From NCBI RefSeq assembly GCF_030548465.1, contig NZ_JAUOSF010000006.1, positions 1 through 64,000 on the forward strand: a stretch of DNA of 64,000 nt. Direction: 5' to 3'. The notes below the pieces were generated by a model. It was not told the DNA's origin. It made no database searches and saw only the letters and a list, made by a program, of their open reading frames with translations. Shown piece by piece: positions 36,981-46,172 of the stretch; positions within the stretch are counted from its first letter, which is position 1, and each line of letters begins with the position of its first letter. This DNA is from Tamlana sp. 2_MG-2023. GTDB taxonomy: Bacteria > Bacteroidota > Bacteroidia > Flavobacteriales > Flavobacteriaceae. The position numbers and the translations under genes were made by a program.

Positions 36981-38978
36981 ATGAGAAAAATAATTACACT
37001 ATTCATATTCTGCTCCATAACATGCGCTTTTGCTCAAGACAGTAACACTCAAAAGGCAGACCGCTTGTTTGATAAAATGTGGTATAAAGAAGCAGCGGTG
37101 CTATATGAAAAAGAAGTACAAAAAATAGAAAATGGAAAACCTGTAGTAAGTCAGGAACAACGTCAAGAATACTTTAGAGTATTAAAACGTGCTGGCGACG
37201 CCCATTATTTCAATACCGATATGGAAAATGCTTTCCGTTACTATGATGATTTAGTATCGAAATTCAATACCGAAGTTCCTGCTGAATATATTTTTAGATA
37301 TGTACACACATTGGAAGGCACCGAAAAATATAGCGATGCGAAATATTGGATGAAAGAATTTGCAAATCGTGCTGAAGCCAACGACGATAGATCGGAAGAA
37401 TTTAGTCAAGCTAAAGTAAAAATTGAAGATATTTTAGCCATTGAGCCTCATTTTCTGCTAAAAAACCTATCAATTAACACCAAATTTTCAGATTTCGGAG
37501 CCATGTATTACAATGGTCAATTGGTATATTCATCAGCCGATTCTTCTAATTTTCACACCCGATTATATCAGTGGAATAAGCAGCCCTATCTAAACTTTTT
37601 TATAGGAAACTTAGATCAGATACAATCTGACGCCACTAAAGTTGGTGAGTTTTCAAAAGATCTCAACACCAAATATCACGAAGCTTCTATAGCCTTTTCA
37701 CCAGATGAATCGGTGGTATACTTCACAAGAAACAATTATGATGGAAAACTTGGTCGTGACGGAAAAGGCACAAACAATTTAAAAATCTATCGTGCTGAAC
37801 ATAAAAAGGGAAAAGACAGCCTTTACGGGTGGAAAAACATCAAAGAACTTCCTTTTAATAGCGATGACTATTCCGTAGGTCATCCTGCAGTAAGCCCTGA
37901 TGGTAAAAAACTTTATTTCGTATCTGATATGCCAGGAACCATAGGCGGCACCGATATTTTTGTTGTTGATATTTTAGGTGACGACGACTATGTAGAATTT
38001 TCTAAACCTAGAAATTTAGGCGAAAAAATAAATACACCTGCAAGAGAAATGTTTCCGTTTGTTACTGAAAACGCCCTCTTTTTTGCTTCCGACGGGCATT
38101 TAGGCCTTGGTGGGTTAGATGTTTTTGAAAGTATAATTAAAGACAGTACGTATCAAAAACCAACAAATTTAGGAGCACCTTTAAACAGTGATTTAGATGA
38201 TTTCAGTTTTATTATTAATGAAGAAACCAACAGAGGTTTTGTATCATCTAATAGACTTTCTGGAAAAGGTGACGACGATATATATTCCTTTATTCGTGAA
38301 TCAATTACTTGTGAACAACTCATTCGAGGTCATGTTGCTAATACCGTTACCGGAGAAACTATTTCTAGTGGTAAACTGGTTTTATGTGGTGAAAACGGTA
38401 CCGTATTAGATTCTACTTTAACCGATTTAAATGGTCGTTATAAATTCGACAGAATTTTACCTTGTGCGACGCACTACAATATAGAAGTTTCAAAGGAAGA
38501 TTACGAACCACGTGACAAGGCGGTAATTACACTTGCTCAATCTGGTGAAACCATCGTACCTTTAGGTTTAGCCCACAAACTAATCGTGAAAGAAGATGGT
38601 TTACTAAAAATTAAGATTAATAATATCTATTTTGATTTAGACAAATCAAACATTAAACCAGGCCAGGCCACCGATGAGCTTAATAAAATAGTTAAGATCA
38701 TGAACGAGTATCCTAAAATGCACATCAAAATTGAATCTCATACCGATTCACGAGCTAGCGATGCTTATAACTTAGCCCTTTCAGACCGCAGAGCGAAATC
38801 TACCAGAGATTATATCATTTCTCAGGGTATTGAAGCGAATCGAATCGAAAGCGCCATAGGTTATGGTGAAACACAATTGCTTAATAAGTGCTCAAATGGT
38901 GTGCCTTGTACTTCAGAAGAACATCAGCTCAACAGAAGATCTGAATTTATAATCTTAAAGAGAATTACAGAGGATTAA
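36981..38978 (+). CDS. OmpA-family protein with TPR-like and PD40 repeats
   Basis: A 665-residue envelope protein. The signal peptide is about residues 1-19 (ITLFIFCSITCAFA). A TPR-like helical region follows (about 20-150, with KMWYKEAAVLYEKEV). A PD40 beta-propeller comes next (about 220-420; blades contain AFSPDESVVYFTRN, AVSPDGKKLYFVSD and FFASDGHLGLGGLD). After it is a carboxypeptidase-regulatory-like beta domain (about 445-520, IRGHVANTVTGE), then a C-terminal OmpA peptidoglycan-binding domain (about 548-660: IYFDLDKSNIK, IESHTDSRA, LSDRRAKSTRDYI, NRRSEF). It should sit in the periplasm attached to the outer membrane and bind peptidoglycan. Its position 11 bp after the PorP/SprF gene suggests it anchors or braces the adhesin export site. 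Confidence 0.9.
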   Translation: MRKIITLFIFCSITCAFAQDSNTQKADRLFDKMWYKEAAVLYEKEVQKIENGKPVVSQEQRQEYFRVLKRAGDAHYFNTDMENAFRYYDDLVSKFNTEVPAEYIFRYVHTLEGTEKYSDAKYWMKEFANRAEANDDRSEEFSQAKVKIEDILAIEPHFLLKNLSINTKFSDFGAMYYNGQLVYSSADSSNFHTRLYQWNKQPYLNFFIGNLDQIQSDATKVGEFSKDLNTKYHEASIAFSPDESVVYFTRNNYDGKLGRDGKGTNNLKIYRAEHKKGKDSLYGWKNIKELPFNSDDYSVGHPAVSPDGKKLYFVSDMPGTIGGTDIFVVDILGDDDYVEFSKPRNLGEKINTPAREMFPFVTENALFFASDGHLGLGGLDVFESIIKDSTYQKPTNLGAPLNSDLDDFSFIINEETNRGFVSSNRLSGKGDDDIYSFIRESITCEQLIRGHVANTVTGETISSGKLVLCGENGTVLDSTLTDLNGRYKFDRILPCATHYNIEVSKEDYEPRDKAVITLAQSGETIVPLGLAHKLIVKEDGLLKIKINNIYFDLDKSNIKPGQATDELNKIVKIMNEYPKMHIKIESHTDSRASDAYNLALSDRRAKSTRDYIISQGIEANRIESAIGYGETQLLNKCSNGVPCTSEEHQLNRRSEFIILKRITED

Positions 38979-39003
38979 AACTATTACAAGAATCTATAAA
39001 GGT

Positions 39004-39039
39004 AAAAAGCCTTATAAATCGAGATTTATAAGGCTTTTT
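39004..39039. terminator. Bidirectional terminator between the adhesin operon and folD
   Basis: A perfect 16-bp stem, AAAAAGCCTTATAAAT (39004-39019) with its complement at 39024-39039, has a 4-nt loop. It gives a U tract on both strands and serves the convergent OmpA-family gene and folD. Confidence 0.92.
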
Positions 39040-39063
39040 TAATATCTAATATTATACCATTTA

Positions 39064-39939
39064 CTAACTACGAATCTCTCGTGCTAATAAAGTATTTTTA
39101 AGTAGCATAGCAATAGTCATTGGTCCTACGCCTCCAGGAACTGGCGTAATATAACTTGCTTTTGGGCTAACGCTTGCGAAATCTACGTCACCAGCTAATC
39201 GATAACCTCTTGCCTTAGTTTCATCAGCTACACGTGTAATTCCAACATCAATAATAACCACACCATCTTTAACCATATCGCCTTTTAAGAATTCTGAAAT
39301 CCCGATAGCAGCAACAATAATATCAGCTTGTTTTGTGATTTCAGCAAGATCTTTAGTACGACTATGAACAACGGTTACTGTAGCATCTCCAGCTTTACGT
39401 TTCTGACTCATTAAAATACTCATCGGACGACCAACAATATGGCTACGTCCCATAACTACAACATTCTTTCCTGAAGTTTCAACCTCATAACGTTCTAATA
39501 ATTCTAAGATACCGTATGGTGTTGCAGGTAAAAAGCTAGGTAAATCTAAAGCCATTTTACCAACATTCGTTGGATGAAATCCGTCAACATCTTTATCGGC
39601 ATCAACAGCCATTAAAACTTTTTGCTCATCGATGTGTTTTGGTAAAGGCAACTGCACAATAAACCCATCAATAGCATCGTTGGTATTTAATTCATGTATT
39701 TTCTGTAACAATACAGCTTCCGATGTATCTTCAGGCAAATCAATTAAAGTCGATTCAAAACCAATTTTTTCACAAGCCTTAACTTTAGCATTTACATAAG
39801 TCATACTCGCCCCATCAGTTCCTACTAAAATCGCAGCAAGATGAGGTACTCTTCCTCCATTTGCTTTAATTTCTGCTACTTCAACAGCAATTTCTTCTTT
39901 AATATCGTTACTCGTTTTTTTTCCGTCTAAAATGATCAT
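39064..39939 (-). CDS. folD: Bifunctional methylenetetrahydrofolate dehydrogenase/cyclohydrolase
   Basis: Cytosolic folate enzyme that oxidises 5,10-methylene-THF with NADP and hydrolyses the product to 10-formyl-THF. The 291-residue protein has the family motifs: [13 protein letters not shown] (with catalytic Lys), [35 protein letters not shown] and [15 protein letters not shown]. Length is normal. It is read toward the shared terminator. Upstream lie a small CAGTCGCAGTTCGCAGTCGC tandem motif (about 39953-39975) and the four-helix-bundle pseudogene. Confidence 0.95.
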   Translation of the reverse strand: MIILDGKKTSNDIKEEIAVEVAEIKANGGRVPHLAAILVGTDGASMTYVNAKVKACEKIGFESTLIDLPEDTSEAVLLQKIHELNTNDAIDGFIVQLPLPKHIDEQKVLMAVDADKDVDGFHPTNVGKMALDLPSFLPATPYGILELLERYEVETSGKNVVVMGRSHIVGRPMSILMSQKRKAGDATVTVVHSRTKDLAEITKQADIIVAAIGISEFLKGDMVKDGVVIIDVGITRVADETKARGYRLAGDVDFASVSPKASYITPVPGGVGPMTIAMLLKNTLLAREIRS

Positions 39940-40039
39940 ATTTATAAGTTTTTCAGTCGCAGTTCGCAGTCGCAGTGCTTACTCTTACGGTTTTTTAGTT
40001 TTCAATCGCATAGATTACTTTTGCGATACTTTGCTTTAA

Positions 40040-40414
40040 TTATTGTTCAATTTTAACTCCGAACTTTCTCGGGTTATTAATCATATAGTTAATTAGTTTT
40101 CCAATCTCTTTACCTTGCGATAAAAGTTGCAAACATTCCTTTTCTGTCATATACCCACAAGCTGTTGCAAAATCTATCCAAGTATTTGTTTCAGAGTTTT
40201 CAGCATCAGCATCTGTTAATTTACTAATAAAATGTTTTGGATAAGAACGCTTACGATACGCTTCAGCTATGTTTGCACAAACCGACCTAGAACTTCTTCA
40301 TATTTGATCTGTTAAAGAATAGGTCTCTTCTTTAGGGAAACACTTTGACTTGTTAAAAATCACCATCGATAAATCGAATGCCTTCTTGTATGCCAATAAT
40401 TCTTTATAATCCAT
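40040..40414 (-). pseudogene. Four-helix-bundle (S23) protein gene inactivated by one nonsense codon
   Basis: Reading the reverse strand from the ATG at 40414 gives a 125-codon frame that is intact except for TGA at codon 39 (40300-40298). The translation matches the four-helix-bundle/23S rRNA intervening-sequence-protein family: YKELLAYKKAFDLS, YSLTDQI, then the stop, RSSRSVCANIAEAYRKR and KLTDADAENSETNTWIDFA, ending at TAA (40042-40040). Active members read QIRRSS here, so a single CGA to TGA change explains the stop. No frameshift is present, so the lesion looks recent. The function of the family is uncertain. Simple repeats lie on both sides of this otherwise empty 535-bp gap. Confidence 0.82.
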
Positions 40415-40427
40415 AATTCAACTGCAA

Positions 40428-40461
40428 ACTGAGACTGAGACTGAGACTGAGACTGAGACTG
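40428..40461. repeat. ACTGAG hexanucleotide tandem repeat
   Basis: Five copies of ACTGAG plus ACTG in perfect tandem, between ffh and the four-helix-bundle pseudogene. It is a candidate for copy-number variation between isolates. It starts 14 bp upstream of the pseudogene start codon. Confidence 0.9.
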
Positions 40462-40474
40462 TAAACTAACTATT

Positions 40475-41803
40475 CTACCTCATGTTCTTCATCATCTGCA
40501 TCATCTTTTTACCGCCACCACCTTGCATCATCTTCATCATTTTGCTCATTTGGTTGAATTGCTTTAAAAGTTGATTGACCTCTTGTACTGAAGTTCCAGA
40601 ACCTGCACCAATACGTTTTTTTCTACTGGCATTAATAACTGATGGATTGGCTCGTTCTTTAGGTGTCATTGAATGAATAATAGCCTCAATACCTTTAAAA
40701 GCATCATCATCAATATCGATATCTTTCATCATTTTCCCAGCACCAGGAATCATCCCCATAAGGTCTTTCATGTTCCCCATTTTCTTGATCTGCTGAATCT
40801 GACTTAAGAAATCGTCAAAACCAAATTGGTTCTTTGCAATTTTCTTTTGAAGTTTTCTTGCTTCAACCTCATCAAATTGTTCTTGAGCACGTTCAACTAA
40901 GGAAACAACATCCCCCATACCAAGAATACGATCGGCCATACGTGACGGATAGAACACATCAATGGCTTCCATTTTCTCACCTGTACCAATAAACTTAATT
41001 GGTTTATCAACTACAGATTTAATAGAAATAGCTGCACCACCACGTGTATCACCATCTAATTTCGTAAGGATTACCCCGTCAAAATTCAAGACATCATTAA
41101 ATGCTTTTGCTGTATTGACAGCATCTTGCCCCGTCATAGAATCTACCACAAATAAAGTTTCTTGTGGTTGAATGGCCTTATGGATGTTCGATATTTCGGT
41201 CATCATCCCCTCATCAACGGCTAAACGACCAGCGGTATCAATAATCACTACATTATGTCCATTTGCTTTCGCATGGGCAATCGCCGCTTGAGAAATAGCA
41301 ACGGGATCATTATTCCCTTTATCACTAAAAACCTCAACACCAATTTGCTCTCCAACAACGTGCAACTGATCAATTGCCGCAGGACGGTAAACATCACAAG
41401 CTACTAATAAAGGCTTCTTAGTTTTTTTATTCTTAAGATAATTAGCAAGTTTACCAGAAAAGGTCGTCTTACCAGACCCCTGTAAACCAGACATTAAAAT
41501 AATGCTTGGTGTTCCAGAAAGATTAAGTCCCTCGGCATCACCTCCCATAAGTTGGGTTAACTCATCTTTTACAATTTTCACCATTAATTGCCCCGGCTGA
41601 AGCGTTGTTAAAACGTCCTGACCTAGTGCCTTTTCTTTAACAGTTTGGGTAAATTGTTTAGCGATCTTGAAGTTAACATCGGCATCTAAAAGCGCACGTC
41701 TTACTTCTTTTAAAGTTTCAGCAACGTTTACTTCTGTAATACTCCCGTGCCCTTTAAGAACGTGTAAAGCTTTATCTAATTTATCACTTAAATTATTGAA
41801 CAT
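40475..41803 (-). CDS. ffh: Signal recognition particle GTPase Ffh (SRP54)
   Basis: Protein subunit of the signal recognition particle, which binds 4.5S RNA and nascent membrane-protein signals. The 442-residue product has the N domain first. The G domain has GLQGSGKTTFSGKLA (about residue 105), DTAGR and TKLDGDTRGG. The M domain has signal-binding methionines and the RNA-binding segment around NASRKKRIGAGSGTSVQEVN, and ends in a Met/Gly/Lys-rich tail. Length and motif order are normal. A TAAATTTG box lies 26 nt upstream of the ATG at 41803. Confidence 0.96.
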   Translation of the reverse strand: MFNNLSDKLDKALHVLKGHGSITEVNVAETLKEVRRALLDADVNFKIAKQFTQTVKEKALGQDVLTTLQPGQLMVKIVKDELTQLMGGDAEGLNLSGTPSIILMSGLQGSGKTTFSGKLANYLKNKKTKKPLLVACDVYRPAAIDQLHVVGEQIGVEVFSDKGNNDPVAISQAAIAHAKANGHNVVIIDTAGRLAVDEGMMTEISNIHKAIQPQETLFVVDSMTGQDAVNTAKAFNDVLNFDGVILTKLDGDTRGGAAISIKSVVDKPIKFIGTGEKMEAIDVFYPSRMADRILGMGDVVSLVERAQEQFDEVEARKLQKKIAKNQFGFDDFLSQIQQIKKMGNMKDLMGMIPGAGKMMKDIDIDDDAFKGIEAIIHSMTPKERANPSVINASRKKRIGAGSGTSVQEVNQLLKQFNQMSKMMKMMQGGGGKKMMQMMKNMR

Positions 41804-41828
41804 AATACTCTTGAAATTTTAAGAACTG

Positions 41829-41836
41829 CAAATTTA
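41829..41836 (-). promoter_or_regulatory. -7 box (TAAATTTG) of ffh
   Basis: The reverse strand reads TAAATTTG, an exact TAnnTTTG match, 25 nt before the ffh ATG. The remainder of the spacer to 42113 is AT-rich. A weaker box, TACCTTTA at 42064-42071, may serve the DUF1800 gene. Confidence 0.5.
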
Positions 41837-42113
41837 GTAATTTGATGTGTAAATATTGAAGTTTGGAAGGCTAAAGTGCGTAATAAAACGTATTTAGAAA
41901 AACACCAAGCCTACAACCAATACTTATGATTATTTCTACACTTTTTTTGACTCTAAAAAATAAAACCACAATTATATCGTTAAACACGCCGCTGCAAAAG
42001 CAACTTTTTATAGATGAAATACCAGAAACTTAGCTGAAAACGATCTATTAGTAAATAAAAAGCTACCTTTAGCAAAACGAACCAACAACCAACATTTTAT
42101 AAAATAAATAACT

Positions 42114-43754
42114 ATGGCGTCCCTAAATCCGCTAAATAGTTCTTTAGACCTAAGAAAAGCGAAACATTTACTTAGGCGAACTACGTTTAATTACTCCAAA
42201 AATCAGTTAGACAATTTTATTGGCATGACACCCGCCAATATGCTAAACACTCTAACCGCACCAACAACGAATACTTTAGCCGAGCCTTATGATCCGCTTC
42301 CAACGGAAAGTCCGGATGGCTTTTGGACCTCGTCAACAGCAGCACCAGATTCTTTTGATAACGACAGAAGAAAGCGCGGACTCGTAGCAGGCTGGTGGTG
42401 GCACAATGCGATGAGTGAAACCAGTTTGAAGCATAAATTATCTTTTTTCCTTCATACCTGCTTTAACGTAGCCAAAGATGATGGTGCCGGACCTTCTGCA
42501 TGTTATTATGATTACCTAAGGCTACTTGATTTTTATGCCTACGGAAACCTTAAAACGGTGGCTAAGAAAATCACGATGGACAATGCCATGTTGGTTTATC
42601 TTGATAACACGAGAAACAATAAAAGTAATCCGAATGAAAATTACGCCCGTGAGTTTTTTGAGTTGTTTACCATTTTAGAAGGCGAACAAATAGGCGAAGG
42701 CAATTACACCAATTATACAGAGGAAGATATTCAGCAAGCGACTCGCGTATTTTCTGGATATAAATTTGATGAAACCCGTAGTTATATAGACCCAGACACG
42801 GGTATTCCTACAGGGTATATCAATTTTGAATTACATGATACCGAAAGTAAAACCTTTACTGAAGCTTTCAATAACACAACCATTACAGGAAAAGGCACGC
42901 CAACAGAAATCTTAGATGAGCTAGGAGAATTTGTTGATATGGTATTTGCGCAACCTGAAACCGCCAAAGCCTATTGCCGCAAATTATACCGCTATTTTGT
43001 AAAAAGCACCTGGAATGAGGAAGTTGAAAACGATATTATCGCCCCTTTAGCTGAGCAGCTAATAGCCAATGATTACGAAATTTTACCGGTGGTAAAGACA
43101 CTGCTTTCTAGTCAGCACTTCTTCGATACCGATGATAGTGACAATAACGACGAAATTATAGGAAGCATTATTAAAAGTCCGTTACAATTACTTTCTGAAA
43201 TATGCGCCATGTTTCAGGTGGTATATCCTGATCCAACAACAAATTCATTAACCTACTACAACGAATTTTTCTATAGATTTTTACACAATACATATTTTGT
43301 TTTTTCCGGCACCAACTTGTTTAGTCCCGAAGAAGTTGCAGGGTATCCCGCTTATTACCAAGAACCACATTACGATAGAAACTGGTTTTCATCAAATACC
43401 ATTATTGGGCGCTACCGTCTTATAGAAAGTTTAATTTCCGGAGAAAACATGATTGCCAATGGCGCTATTTATGCATCATTAGACACGGTATTATTTGTGA
43501 AAAATAATATTCCCAATGCTAGTGACCCCAACTTACTCATTACTGAAATAGCTGATTTACTCTACCCGGAATCTATAGACACTGATCGAACAAATTATTT
43601 TAAAAGTTATTTGGTTGATGAAGAATTTCCTGATTACTACTGGACTGGCGCTTGGAACAAATATTTAAGCTCTAACGATAGTACTACGGTAAAAACCCGA
43701 TTAGACGCTTTAGTAACTGCTATGGTAAATGCAGCCGAATTTCAATTAATGTAA
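42114..43754 (+). CDS. DUF1800 domain protein
   Basis: The 546-residue product carries the DUF1800 family pattern: AKHLLRRTTFNYSKNQL near the N-terminus, a central GWWWHNAM, and the hallmark NYAREFFELFTI, followed by QATRVFSGYKFD. The gene lies 3 bp before a DUF1501 gene, the usual partner of this family across bacteria. The role is unknown; the pair is often proposed to act on an extracellular substrate. No signal peptide is visible at the N-terminus (MASLNPLNSSLDLRK), although its partner has one. The start at 42114 is the first ATG in frame after a non-coding spacer. Confidence 0.88.
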   Translation: MASLNPLNSSLDLRKAKHLLRRTTFNYSKNQLDNFIGMTPANMLNTLTAPTTNTLAEPYDPLPTESPDGFWTSSTAAPDSFDNDRRKRGLVAGWWWHNAMSETSLKHKLSFFLHTCFNVAKDDGAGPSACYYDYLRLLDFYAYGNLKTVAKKITMDNAMLVYLDNTRNNKSNPNENYAREFFELFTILEGEQIGEGNYTNYTEEDIQQATRVFSGYKFDETRSYIDPDTGIPTGYINFELHDTESKTFTEAFNNTTITGKGTPTEILDELGEFVDMVFAQPETAKAYCRKLYRYFVKSTWNEEVENDIIAPLAEQLIANDYEILPVVKTLLSSQHFFDTDDSDNNDEIIGSIIKSPLQLLSEICAMFQVVYPDPTTNSLTYYNEFFYRFLHNTYFVFSGTNLFSPEEVAGYPAYYQEPHYDRNWFSSNTIIGRYRLIESLISGENMIANGAIYASLDTVLFVKNNIPNASDPNLLITEIADLLYPESIDTDRTNYFKSYLVDEEFPDYYWTGAWNKYLSSNDSTTVKTRLDALVTAMVNAAEFQLM

Positions 43755-43757
43755 ACT

Positions 43758-45386
43758 ATGAACAGACGTAATTTTATAAAACTTTCGGCTTCAGCTTCTG
43801 TTATTGGATTAACACCTTTACAATTACAAGCAGCCTTAAAAACATTCACCCCTTATTTTGATTGTCCCGATATTTCAAACCGAAAACTGGTATTAATAAA
43901 TTTAGCTGGTGGTAATGATGGTTTAAACACCGTTATTCCTTTAAATCAATACGACGCTTACAGTAATTTACGACCAACAATAAAAGTTCCTATTTCAGGA
44001 ACCAACAAATACATTACGCTTGATAGTTCCTTACCCGAAAACCAACAAGTAGGCTTACACCCGGCTCTTAAAGGGATGAAATCATTATACGATAAAGGTT
44101 GGATGCGTGTTTTGCAATCAGTTGGCTATCCGAGTCAGAATAAAAGTCACTTTTCTTCCACCGATTTATATTTAACCGGTAACGATGGAAACAGTTTATT
44201 AAACGGAAGCGACACCGGCTGGATGGGCCGTTTTATGGAACGTTATTATTCCGATTTGGTGGTAGAACCCTTCCCCTTGGGTATACAAATTGGTTCTAAC
44301 AAAACCTCACTTGGGTTTCATGGTGAAGATGCACACGGTATATCTATAAACCTGACTAGACAAGATCCTGCTGGTTTTTATTCAATTTTAAATGGTTTAG
44401 GAGGTGCACCGCCTTTGAATATCCCTGATTCCGATTATGGGGACCAATTAAGATATTTAACCAACACCGACTCATTAACGAATACCTATGCGAAATCAAT
44501 TTCGGCAGCCTTCGATAAAGGAAAAAATAACGTCAGTTACCCTGATACAGATTTATCCAATCAACTAAAAACCGTAGCGCGATTAATAAGTGGCGACTTA
44601 GAAACCAAAATCTACATGGTACGTATTTCTGGTTTTGACACCCACGATTCACAGGTACAAGATTTAGGTAATATTATTGGTAAACACCACGAATTACTAT
44701 CAAGTTTATCCGATAGTATTGAAGCTTTTATCACCGATTTAGAATCTCAAAAACTAGCTGAAGATGTGGTAGGACTAACCTTTTCGGAATTTGGCAGAAA
44801 AGCAAAAGAAAACGGAAACTTAGGAACCGACCACGGAGAAATTGCTCCTATGTTTGTCTTCGGAAAACCAGTAAAAGGAGGTGTTTCAGGTACGAACCCC
44901 GATTTAAGCGAAGCTACTAGTCGGAATAATTATCAAATTAAAACGGTGCAATATGATTACCGACAAACCTTTGCAACCCTACTGCAAGATTTTATAGGTG
45001 CTGATAATGCTATCATTGATGGGACGTTTTTTAATAACTCTTTACACCAGAGTTTTAACGAACTAAAAATAGACGATTTAGTAAAAAATGTCTACAACGT
45101 TTCTAAGGGTTGTGTACCGCTTACGAGTAATCCGCTTGGCGAAGACAAGAAATGGTTGATTTACCCAAACCCTTTTAAAGACCTGGTTAATATAACCGGT
45201 GTGCAACGCGTTGAAAGTATTTCATACCGTATTTATAATGCTTCTGGAGTTTTATTATTAGAAAAAACTGACCTTGTTGACGAAGGCAAAGTGACTCTAA
45301 ATTTAAGTCATTTTAGCAGTGGTGTTTACCTGTTTGTCATTCTTTACGGCGGCGAAAAAGAAGTTCATAAAGTCGTTAAAATATAA
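43758..45386 (+). CDS. DUF1501 protein with Tat-like signal and T9SS type A domain
   Basis: A 542-residue protein. The N-terminus NRRNFIKLSASASVIGLTPL has the twin Arg, Phe and Lys pattern of a Tat signal. The main domain is DUF1501, an alkaline-phosphatase-superfamily-like fold (LVLINLAGGNDGLNTVIP, HFSSTDLYLTGN, RISGFDTHDSQ, LTFSEFGRKAKENG, TDHGEIAPMFVFG). The last about 75 residues are a T9SS type A sorting domain (IYPNPFKDLVNI, YRIYNASGVLLLE, FSSGVYLFVI, ending KVVKI). The protein would cross the inner membrane, then go to the surface or medium through T9SS. It directly follows DUF1800 and precedes a lipoprotein gene. Confidence 0.9.
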   Translation: MNRRNFIKLSASASVIGLTPLQLQAALKTFTPYFDCPDISNRKLVLINLAGGNDGLNTVIPLNQYDAYSNLRPTIKVPISGTNKYITLDSSLPENQQVGLHPALKGMKSLYDKGWMRVLQSVGYPSQNKSHFSSTDLYLTGNDGNSLLNGSDTGWMGRFMERYYSDLVVEPFPLGIQIGSNKTSLGFHGEDAHGISINLTRQDPAGFYSILNGLGGAPPLNIPDSDYGDQLRYLTNTDSLTNTYAKSISAAFDKGKNNVSYPDTDLSNQLKTVARLISGDLETKIYMVRISGFDTHDSQVQDLGNIIGKHHELLSSLSDSIEAFITDLESQKLAEDVVGLTFSEFGRKAKENGNLGTDHGEIAPMFVFGKPVKGGVSGTNPDLSEATSRNNYQIKTVQYDYRQTFATLLQDFIGADNAIIDGTFFNNSLHQSFNELKIDDLVKNVYNVSKGCVPLTSNPLGEDKKWLIYPNPFKDLVNITGVQRVESISYRIYNASGVLLLEKTDLVDEGKVTLNLSHFSSGVYLFVILYGGEKEVHKVVKI

Positions 45387-45410
45387 ATTTATAAATCGAA
45401 CAAAACCTAT

Positions 45411-46172
45411 ATGAAGAATTTCAAAACCTTATTCTTTGTCTCTTTGGTATGTATTTTACTAACCGCTTGTAATAGAAATGAACCTGAATATTCTGGATTG
45501 CCTCAAGAGGACATTGATGTTACTACAGAATACAAATGGTGGATTTTAACGCATAAAAACTACCAAAAACCGGGTATCTATCTTTTTAATGAAAATACCG
45601 GAATGCTAGAAGTTGAACTGAAACTGCCAAAAGCATTACAATCACCACATGCGCTTGCCTATGATGGTGAATCCCTTTGGGTTGGTGGTATTGGCGAAAA
45701 CGAATCGCTTTACCAACTGAACCCGGAAACTGGCGATATTATTTCTGAAATCCCGAATATCATTACTGAAGGCATTGCTATACAAGATAATTTCATTTAT
45801 TACTCCAGTGAAAACGCCATTCATAAAATAAATAAAAACGGCAGCTTTATTGAAACTATTGAAACAGAAAATACAGCCTTAACGATTTCTGATATTGCAA
45901 TTGATGAAAACAGCTTGTATTACTTACGCTATTCTGAAACGGCTCCTATTGTCAAATTGAATTTAGACAGCAAGTCTGAAACACCTCTAGAAACTATAGA
46001 AACTTCAGGAACCTATTGTTTATCATTTGTAGACAATAAAATTATAACCGTATCCAATCTTAACGAAATTAACCAAAACAACGCAAGAACTGGAGAAATC
46101 TTATCAAGTGCGCCAACAGGATTTGAAGGCTGGATTACTGCAATTGCACTTTACCCTATTGATATAGAATAA
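45411..46172 (+). CDS. Lipoprotein with beta-propeller-like repeats
   Basis: The 253-residue product starts with a lipoprotein signal (LVCILLTAC, Cys20) followed by NRNEPEYSG. The rest has repeated strand-turn units such as YDGESLWVGGIGENESLYQLNPETGD, here split over two blades, and IDENSLYYLRYSE, resembling a single-domain propeller of the YncE/quinoprotein type. It lies 25 bp downstream of the DUF1501 gene and is probably the third gene of that operon. No enzymatic residues are evident; a binding or scaffolding role outside the cytoplasm is inferred. Confidence 0.7.
   Translation: MKNFKTLFFVSLVCILLTACNRNEPEYSGLPQEDIDVTTEYKWWILTHKNYQKPGIYLFNENTGMLEVELKLPKALQSPHALAYDGESLWVGGIGENESLYQLNPETGDIISEIPNIITEGIAIQDNFIYYSSENAIHKINKNGSFIETIETENTALTISDIAIDENSLYYLRYSETAPIVKLNLDSKSETPLETIETSGTYCLSFVDNKIITVSNLNEINQNNARTGEILSSAPTGFEGWITAIALYPIDIE

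Noticed and set aside
39953-39977. CAGTCGCAG repeat as an operator of folD
   Set aside because: It looks like a simple tandem repeat related to the flanks of the pseudogene; no link to folD control is visible.
40298-40300. TGA as a selenocysteine or recoded codon in the four-helix-bundle gene
   Set aside because: The family has Arg at this site and no SECIS-like structure is evident; a CGA to TGA nonsense mutation is simpler.
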